DNA from: Bryum argenteum | Lineage: Eukaryota; Streptophyta; Bryopsida; Bryales; Bryaceae | Assembly: GCA_037043015.1 (NCBI GenBank) | Contig: CM073322.1 | Location: 40,101 to 104,100, forward strand | DNA length: 64,000 bases | Reading direction: 5' to 3' | In this document: piece by piece, positions 55,884 to 64,000 of the stretch | Layout: each line of letters begins with the position of its first letter | Numbering within the stretch: the first letter of the stretch is position 1 | The notes under the pieces: generated by a model | What the model saw: only the letters and a program-made list of their open reading frames with translations | What the model was told of the DNA's origin: nothing | Databases searched by the model: none | Position numbers and translations under genes: made by a program

Positions 55884-57169
55884 GTATTCCCTGCTTCCTT
55901 TCTTGGCTCTCATCTCATGGAAAAATCATCATAAGTTGAAGCAGTAATGCCGGAGAAGGGGAATGATGACGAGAAAATGTTGTGGCGCCGCACCACGTAA
56001 GTTGGTTGCATATATCTCTCTCTCCATCCCCTGAGTTTCATCCATTCCACGCCATTTGAGCCGTCTGCGCACTTGCACGAAGTGTCTATAGGCGTGAACA
56101 AGAATGCAGTGATCAGATGACTCTTCACTCTCGGTGAGGATAGTCTTTTCTTGAAGCAAGTACGTAGGTGTGATAGCGCATGAGGAATTAAGAAAGCTGT
56201 CAGTCATGGTGATTGATGATTATAGTTTCTGTTGCAGTGAATAGGAGCTGATCTAGAAGGGTTTCTGGCAGTGGCTGTGCAATTCATCGCTTAGCTGAAA
56301 AAAGAAAGAGAGGAGTAAGGAATCGAGTATGTGAAGTTTCTCTGAGCAGAGGAAGCTACGGACGTTACAGAGGGAGGACGACAATTCAACACAAGTAGGA
56401 TGGGCAAACATCTTTCGAGCTTGGGCTTGGACCCTACAGCCGCACTGATTAGATCGACAAGCAGGTAGAAGCAGGGTGTTGAGGTCCAGCGGAGCTCGGG
56501 GTGCTGTGGATGTTGGGTAGTGGGTGCTGACGTAGTAGGTACCAGAGCCGTGTTTGCAGGTCGTGTATGCAGCCAGCACGCTTGACATTGATTGCATTTG
56601 ATTTTCTGCAGAACGAGTAGAAGAGCGGATGGAAGGAAGCCAACATTCCATAGCTGCCCCTTGTATTTTACGCCTATTATGAAGTGTTTTTCCTTCCAAA
56701 ATTCATAATATATTGAGATTTGAAGATTTCTCAAAAAAAAAAAATCCTAAATTTTCAAGATATTGTGATGCACATTTTCACGGTTCGTTTTCCTGACATT
56801 ACCCAAACTTTTGGAGCTATGAGATTTCATACCATTCTTTCCATGTACACCGGTTTTATACCTTGTCCCACAAAACAATTTAGGTGAAGGATCATGAAGT
56901 TGAATGAGACTCTAAGTTTTTTTGTGTGCATTCTCAACTTGATTTGCTATTAGGAAAAAATTATGAGCAAGATGGTTGGGCAATTGATCATAGCCTCTCC
57001 ATTGCACAAAGACAACTATGTCTTTCGGGCAAAGGCAAAAAAATGTTTAGCACAAACTTTGGATGTTATGATCTCACAGATGGTAAAGATCCAACGGTAG
57101 ACATTTTTAAACGTGCTACATATGGTAGTTAGCTTTGAGATCATACGGTTGAAAGTACAACATAAGATT
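55884..57169. other. Intergenic with weak minus-strand coding-like frames
   Basis: Minus-strand frames at about 55,929-56,207 (containing SDHCILVHAYRHFVQVRRRLKW) and about 56,253-56,699 have protein-like composition, but I recognise no family. A splice-acceptor-like ttttctgcag is on the plus strand only. From 56,700 the DNA is AT-rich. These could be exons of an unknown gene that chromovirus D disrupted, or chance frames. Confidence 0.3.
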
Positions 57170-57690
57170 TCAAAAAAAAGTCAGACCTCACAATCAACAA
57201 TGCGGTAGAAAATCGCAGTTTTGGGTGTTGGAGCTCTCAAATCTCCATGGTAGTTTAGGGGTTGAGTCCTTGTAGGACCTTCGTAGTGGTGTGACTGACC
57301 GCAAAGTTTTGGAAAGAATTTAATAGTGACAAGGACATTCTAAGACATTCCTTTTCGCCAAATAACAAAGAAGAAACATATTAATGATTCAATAAGCATG
57401 GGCTCAAGTATATAAAAAACAACTTTAAGCACTCATATCAAACTTGCAAGCAAAATGAATTTCGAATTTCAAGCAAAAAGTGAGAGTGGTTAATTCTAAA
57501 TGTTGCATGTCGATTTCAAGATTTTACTTAATAAATAAATAAATGAATAAATAAACAAGTCTTTGCATTGATACTTTAAAACACTTCAATGAGATTCCAA
57601 CCCCTTTCTCAAATTGCAATTTCAATCATTTTTTAGTATACAGACACATTTCAAATTTTAAGTTAAAATTTGAGTTATTTTAGTACACCA
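57170..57690. repeat. AT-rich dispersed repeat, copy 2
   Basis: Inverted partner of 44,189-44,585. It contains ttcaagcaaaaagtgagag, caaattgcaatttcaatca and ggtagtttaggggttgag. It may extend further left than its partner. Confidence 0.65.
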
Positions 57691-58246
57691 TCATACAATA
57701 CAATACCCTCCAAACGATTTACAGATTCAGCATTGAGGGGCAGTTTTCCCAGGAATTTTGCATGGTCGACAAATGTTAAGGGGTGTTTTCTAAGAAGGAC
57801 TCTTAACAACACAGAATTAGGAATTTTTGCACTTGGGGGTAGAATCATGCACTTGCAAATGGATGGTTCAAAAAATCGCATTTAGTGAAATTAGGTGTAC
57901 CATTTCATCCTTGAATGTCGTATCCTATTTTAATATCAAAATTCTAAAGAAACCTTCATTTCTGGTAATTATTGAACCTCATGATTGGATGCAATGTATT
58001 TTGAAAATTTTCATGTGTAGCATTCATTTCCCAGATTTTAGACTCCTTCAAGTGGTATAAATGGCCAAGTTATCCAAAACTTTATCGCATCTTTGTAACA
58101 AAAAATACATGTAATGTATAAGAAATCTAATACTTCTAAAACTCCTTAAGTTAGCAATCATAATTTATGATTACCACTAAAATAAACTTACACTGCTAAA
58201 AGTACACATTCTCTTCTCTAAATATTTATTTCTCCTAGTCTCTATA
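57691..58246. other. AT-rich intergenic DNA
   Basis: No conserved frame and no repeat were recognised on either strand. Confidence 0.5.
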
Positions 58247-61200
58247 CTAATAACGGTCTATATCATTTTGAAGGCGTTCGTTATCTATGTATTCAACTTG
58301 CATTGCAATGTATGCTAGAATGTGTGGTTTTGCAAAAGTTGGAATTTTGATGTTTCGCTCCGTTGAAACACCGCGTATTGGGATACAAAGTTGTTGCGGT
58401 TCTTTGGTTCTTGCATGTTGTGTTTCATCCACCCATGAATAAATCGATGCTTCTTTCTCCACCCATCTATGTCTTTCACCCGATGGCTCCCACTTTCACT
58501 CCATGCAATTCGAGTACCGTTGTCTATAAAGAACCGATGATATTTCTCGCGATCCCCTCCATTGCGGCCAATACCACACTACTTTCATTTTTGTTGCCCA
58601 CCTTCCATGACCAAATTCCAAAACTTTCCCAATATAAAACGGTACAACTGCTTGAACCTCCGTGGGATCCACCGTCAGCGCTACAAAGTGTCCAACCTTC
58701 ACATCATCATCTGGACAAAAATGGGTAAAGGGAGCTTCTCCGTTCTCTGGTGTAATTAGTACATGCGACTCCAGTATTGAAGTTCTACGTCTCGTTGGTG
58801 CTCTTGTCGCAGCCTCTTCTGATGGTCTCTCCCTACGAGGACCAAAATATTGCCTTCGTTCTAGATCAGGCATTGTTCTCATTATAAGATCTACCGTGCT
58901 TGTGTCCAACGTTCCATCTTGATTTTCGATAGAAGTTGCAGGTGCATTTACGGTTGCTCTGTTTGGGCTTTGATTGTCTTCTGGCCAAAAATGGGCATTT
59001 GTTGCCGTGCTACTATCTTGTTCAGGAAAGTGTTCCAAATAATCTCCAAACCATTGCTTGATCAATGGCTTCCAAGTTCTTCTCCACGTTTTGGAATCGT
59101 TCTACACACTTCTTCTTGTAGGCCACAAAATCTTCTAATGCCCTTAGTTCCCTTGCATCTGCCCCAAATACCTCAGCTAGCATTGGCTTCTCCGCTCTAG
59201 TAGGCATTGATCTCAAACATGGATGCCCATCCGCTGGAACCCAAGCATCTTTACTGAAAGTCTTATACTATACTCGAGGCATTCCACCCACCATGTAAAA
59301 TCGCATGTGATGTGGGAACGTTATGCCAATCAAAGTATCGCCTCCTCTGAGCAAATGAGGAGTGATGAAAGACTTCCAATCCCTCACATTCTCTAAATGC
59401 CTCGCACTCACATACGCTTCGGTATACGAGGTTCCTCTCTCGACTAGTGATAGTAACTCCTTCATAGAATCAATGTCGCTCATCTTTAACGTATTTGAAA
59501 TGGTACTAAAACGTTGGTCTATATCTTTGTGTGTGTGCCCAACCAATAGAAAACATAGCCCCACCTCTTGAAAAAACCCCATACCCACTAGTGCAGCACA
59601 CAAGGCGAACATGTATATGTTCTTGTTCTCCCGCGTCGTATTATCCGCCTGAATTCGTAAAGTTGGTGGCAACATTCCTTTCCTCCTCTTCACATCCGTA
59701 ATAACATGCATCAACAAGGTAAAACTTGATTGCTGTCGTGCTTCTGGTGTACATCGAGCCATACATCTGCATAGAGGCCAATCCCGTGCACAAGCACTCC
59801 GCATAGGTGTATCTTCACGAACCGCCATTCAATGTTTTTCACTGTTTGCTTCATCTTTGGCACCATTGTTGTATTTTGGTCCATCCCATCTACGATTATG
59901 CGCATGAAAAGATCCGGAGTTATGATAGCTGACCTTTTGAAAATCCAATAATCTTGACGCTCTTCCATTTGACGGTTAATGTGTACCAAAAACAATTTTT
60001 TGATTTCTGCCTTGGCCGCCTCATTCGTTGTCGATTCCATGCCACATTTGTACTCCCAACAATGAAAGCACTTTGAAAACCTTGAGAATGGTGGAATTTG
60101 CACGTGGGGAAAGTCTGTCCTCCACATTTTGTGAAACGAACTTATTGATATTGGATGTCCATCAACTAGCTTCTTCACCTCCTCATTCACATAATGAAAG
60201 ACATCAGTTTTTGTCGTATTCATTGGCAATAGTATCAACGGCAATATTGCATCGTCTGATCTTCTCTTCACTTGTCGATGCGGTTGGGTACACCCCACTT
60301 CATTGACAAACACCGCAAAACTTTCTCGTGCTGCAGATATCTTCCCTTGCTCCTTCTGCTTACCATTATTCCCATGTACGCCAGCTACCTTTCCATACAG
60401 TGATCGTGCTTGCTTGAGTTGTTTGAAACGCCTTTGGGAGTATCCTAATGCTCGAGCATAGCATGCGTTGCATACACAATGACCATCCAGCTTGGTGTCA
60501 AACTTTTCCTTCCGTTTGGTATTTGTTCGTGTGTAAAATGAATTCAGCATTTGCATGATCCATGTAGCTCTGCTCTCATACTTTTGTGCCCATGCCATGT
60601 ACCGATTGTCCAAAATTACTCTCTTGTTCACATGCTTCAAACAATTTAAGGTACAACCTCGTGTGACCTTTGCTGCCCGTACGCTTTCAATTGTCACTTT
60701 TGTTTGCGTTGATTCCCCCTTCTCCCGTATTCTTGTTGGTCGACCGCTCCGGTTTTGCATCGAATATTTTCTCCGAGGTCTACCTTCCACCAGTCCTTCC
60801 ACTTCAAATACACCTCCAACACTAGATTGTGACTCCGGTGTCACTGGTAATGATCGTTCCCCGACATTGTTGTCCACTAGGTTGCTTTCAGACATCGGAA
60901 TCGGCATTCCATGATTAACTTCATCGTCGAAATCAAACGCAGATGTTCCCACATTTTGAAACGTAAATGGTTGCCTTTCCTCTAAAACAATGTTTCTCTG
61001 TGGCAATCCACATTTTTTTCGCAAGTTTGACGCCTTCCAACGAATGACCAAACCTACACATTGTTCAAGGCGTTCTCCAACAACTTCACCAACCCAAAGT
61101 AAACCTTGAAAGACTTCCGTTACACACACTGCAACTTCGTCCGGAGTTAATTTCAAATAATGTAATTCCATCCCTGGTTTGTAGGTTTGATCTACAAATC

Positions 61201-61405
61201 CTTGCCCTACCAATACGTCGTCCTCTATAAGAAGCTCTACAACTCCATCTGGCGTACTCAAGTTCCGTTGCTCTCCAAGAGTTTGTCTGTCAAAGTCTGT
61301 TGCAAGACTACGTACAAGTCTTCTACCCACCGTATTTGTTCTTGTTGTGGGAGGTGCTACATTTTGATACCCAACAACCGGACTTCCAAAACCCAAATTC
61401 TCCAT
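58247..61405 (-). pseudogene. DUF7869-family gene, decayed
   Basis: From ATG 61,405 a 564-residue frame has a long poorly conserved N-terminus, a Cys-containing segment (HCVCNACYARALGYS) with a basic helix after it, and IVDGMDQNTTMVPKM. The family core continues at about 59.27-59.8 kb with ADNTTRENKN and LLVGHTHKDIDQRFS. A C-terminal part at about 58.5-58.9 kb has VGHFVALTVD...PFYIGKVLEFG. The core repeats in many copies in some algae and protists and is thought to be mobile-element derived; that role is not established. The frame changes at least twice (near 59,740 and 59,040, with a possible third near 58,460) and there is one in-frame stop near 59,268, so it is a pseudogene unless the assembly has indels. 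No terminal repeats were found. Confidence 0.65.
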
Positions 61406-62978
61406 TTTTATCTACAAGAAACCCACTAACACTATGTCATTCATAATGTGAAGCTTAGAAATCTCAAGGTAAGCATTGTTTTTCAAACTCTACTAACAAT
61501 GTCCAGATCATCAAGTTCACTTGATTTTGAACCACAAATTGATGTAATACCTATGAGATCCTAGTTGGACACTTTGCATGACAAGCTCAAATTCATTAAG
61601 AGACCTGAAACATTTTGATAGCATTCAATATTGGGAGATTTGGATTAGGTTGGACTCCAAATCACGTGTAGGTTTTTTGCTACAAGTTACAAAGTTGAAG
61701 AAGACCATATGAACGTATAGCATGCAATATATGAAGGTAGCTCCATTTTGAGAGACTTAAAACGTGAGGTATGTTTTACAACTCGAAGCCACTTAAATTC
61801 CAAATACCCGATAAGGGTGTTACACATGCCACAATCTTTGAAAATAAAACTAGTAAATTTTGTATAATGTATGACATACACTCTATATGTCTCGCATATG
61901 GAAATATCATTATGTCGTAAGAGATAAAATTACATATTTGTCAAGATCTTTGATTCTAAGCATAAATTATTATTAGTAAAATATGTGCCTGCCCCTTGTA
62001 CCTCAAAGCTTGTAATTACGTACGGAAATTTATAAAGAAAACTACTAGAACACTACTAGGGATTTGCAAGGTTTTTTGGAAATGTTGTCCAAGCAAAACA
62101 ACGTCTTGGTACTTGCTCTAGCAATTTTTCCAATTTTAAATACTTGAAATAGTTAACAATGTTTTTCATCAATACAATAACTTTACTTATTTTTGTAAGA
62201 ACATTACTAAAGCAAGACCTAGGACATTCCTTTACTTGCGTAGCGTTTGACAAAAAAACGTCGGGAATCCCCTTTTAATTTTTGGTAATGTAAAAATGTA
62301 TATTTTGGTTTGATAATACAAATGAGAGTAGATTATAATACGAGGTTGTCTCCATGATTTTAATTCACTATAAAATGTCATATTTATGGAAATCCTATTT
62401 TATTTCAAAAAAACCGAAAATCGTTGAAGGTGCTATTAATATTGTGGCACCGGCGCTCCCATAAAATTTCAAGTCAATATTATCAAATTTGAGTAAATTA
62501 GAGCCATACAGACTTGAGAATCTCACAACACAAAAGTAAACTAAAATTTGAAATAAACGGTTGCTTGAAATATTTTATGAATACTACATGCATGTTATTT
62601 ATCCATACTAAATAACATGAAGATGCAACTTCCCAATGCAAATATTAGAGCAAACCATAAAAAGTAAAAGAAAATAGAAAAGGAAAAGAAAAGAACAAAA
62701 ACTAGAATTTTTTTTAAAAAAAAAAACGAATAAAAATAAAAAAACAAGATCAAATACTAAACAAAAATGAAAAACAAAAAAAAAAAAACTTTCAAAAAGT
62801 AGTAAGCAACAGTGTTTTCAAATCAGTTCTTTAATTTTCTTCCAAAATTCAGATTTTTTTAATTTAAAAAAAAGAAAAAGAAAAAAAAGCAAACCTGCCG
62901 CCGGACAGCCCCCCGTGGCCGCCCTGCGGCAGCGCAGACCTCCGCACGCGCGGAGGGGTGGCTCTGTCAGTGGCAAGC
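61406..62978. other. AT-rich intergenic DNA
   Basis: No conserved frame. There are A-rich stretches at about 62,660-62,800 and near 62,860-62,890. It changes abruptly to GC-rich sequence at about 62,890. Confidence 0.6.
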
Positions 62979-63110
62979 TGGCCGGCAGTAGGCTGGCCGG
63001 CAGCAGGCTGGCTGCCTTGCCGCCTGGCTGTCGGGGCAGGCTGGCTGCCTAGCCGCCTGGCTGTCGGGGCAGGCTGGCTGCCTGGCCGCCTAGCCGCCAC
63101 CCGCCGGGGC
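62979..63110. repeat. GC-rich 33-bp minisatellite
   Basis: Units at 63005-63037, 63038-63070 and 63071-63110 begin AGGCTGGCTGCCT and mostly end GGCTGTCGGGGC. Shorter ggctggccggcag units precede them. It is the core of a roughly 290-bp GC-rich island (62,890-63,175) in AT-rich DNA. Repeat-encoded frames such as AGWLPSRLAVG on the plus strand are by-products. Confidence 0.85.
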
Positions 63111-63175
63111 AGGCTAGCCACCTCGCTGCCTCGCCGCAGGGTCGCCTCCCTTGCGGCAGCGGCATGGGGAGGGTA

Positions 63176-64000
63176 TAAGTACCCCATCCCACATTTTATT
63201 TTCATCAGTTGAAATTTGCAAATACCTTGAAGGTGAGATTTTTTTGAAACAACAAGAACTAACCACCATTTCAACCTTTTATACCAAACAAATTAGGGTT
63301 TCATTGTTAAGAATCTAAATTTTACATGATTTTTCAAGTTCATGTAAGTTTTCTTTTACAATGTTAGGGTTTCATTGCAATTTAATGTTTTTGTAGTTTT
63401 AGGGTTTTGTATTTTTATTTTATTTTTTTGGTTGTTTAATTGTTTTTTGTGTTTATATAAATTTTTCATGAGATACTAGGGTTTCATTACAAATTTATTT
63501 TGTGGCTTTAAGAATTTCCATAGTTTGATTTTTTTGATTTTTTTGATTTTTTTTTTTTCCATATTGTTGTGGTGTTATAGATTTTTGTGGTTTATTTTGG
63601 AGTTTTAGGATTTTATTGCAATGCTTTTATGTGGTTATAAGATTTTGTGTCGTTTGTAGTTTTTGGACTTTTTGCTATTTTTGTAGTTTTCCTTTTTAAG
63701 CAATTTTAGAATTTCATTTCAAGAATATTTTCAAGTTCTAGATTTTTTTGTTTGATTGTGGGATTTTGTGGTTTTGGTATTAATTGTTGTATTTTGAGCT
63801 TTGAAGTTTGTTTCAAGTTTTATTTTTTTATTAGATTAATAAAAGCTTTATGTAACTCATGAGTTTCATTGCAAAATCATTCTTTGAATTTACTTGTGAT
63901 GGTTTGTAGCCTTGAGGTTTTTTGTAATTTGTGGATTTTTGTGAGTATAGATCTTTTTTAGATTTTTTTTAGCTTTGATATTTGATTTTCCAAAACCTCA
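63176..64000. other. T-rich DNA with scattered TAGGGTTTCATT motifs
   Basis: The plus strand is T-rich. Variants of TAGGGTTTCATTGCAA recur near 63,294, 63,364, 63,476, 63,603, 63,702 and 63,858 without a fixed period. It could be an intron or leader of a plus-strand gene beyond the window, or a decayed repeat. No gene is seen. Confidence 0.35.

Noticed and set aside
63285-63880. Interstitial telomere repeat (TTTAGGG-like words)
   Set aside because: The words are scattered without tandem order and embedded in TTTCATTGCAA contexts, so this is not a telomeric array.

Overview
The window looks like nuclear DNA of a streptophyte (green plant lineage), more likely a repeat-rich charophyte alga than a seed plant. 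Three conserved host genes support this. One is a Single-Myb-Histone/TRB telomere-repeat-binding factor, a family found only in streptophytes. One is a DEG9-type nuclear serine protease with ten in-phase exons. One is a plant-type N-myristoyltransferase. The piggyBac transposase and the DUF7869-like gene are unusual for flowering plants and fit a charophyte. The species is an inference; no organelle or rRNA marker is present.

Positions 1-25,990 are a nest of LTR retrotransposons. The oldest layer is a small plus-strand LTR element ('F') with only about 0.85 kb of gag-like interior, arranged interior-LTR-interior-LTR. Into it went, each with a 5-bp target duplication, a solo LTR (4129-5423, CGCCC), an internally deleted chromovirus (5766-9058, CACTC), a chromovirus with heat-shock-element-rich LTRs (9750-15793, CATAC) and a 7.7-kb Ty3/gypsy element with 1508-bp LTRs (16023-23744, GACCC). 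Pieces of another LTR family lie at both edges (716-2729 and about 24,990-25,990).

Positions 27.3-43.8 kb are the host gene island: TRB (minus, 27,285-30,817) with telomere-repeat motifs just upstream of its start; a TA-flanked MITE (31,390-31,778); 2.2 kb of AT-rich DNA; a 25-bp-arm hairpin; a small unknown ORF; N-myristoyltransferase (plus, 35,619-36,939); and DEG9 (minus, 39,104-43,776). The last two are convergent.

Positions 44-64 kb are again accessory: an AT-rich dispersed repeat (44.2 and 57.2 kb, inverted), unknown coding-like exons running into a piggyBac transposase with its catalytic aspartates and cysteine-rich tail, a second chromovirus whose LTRs are packed with heat-shock elements (49,261-55,883), a decayed DUF7869-family gene (58,247-61,405), and AT-rich DNA with a GC-rich 33-bp minisatellite.

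Two themes stand out. Two distinct chromoviruses have independently arranged arrays of canonical heat-shock elements immediately upstream of a TATA box in their LTRs, suggesting stress-driven transcription like that known for the Arabidopsis Copia element ONSEN. Second, the two LTRs of the 16-23.7 kb element differ almost only by short indels, and the NMT and TRB genes each carry single-base frame changes, so uncorrected indels in the assembly are a real possibility.
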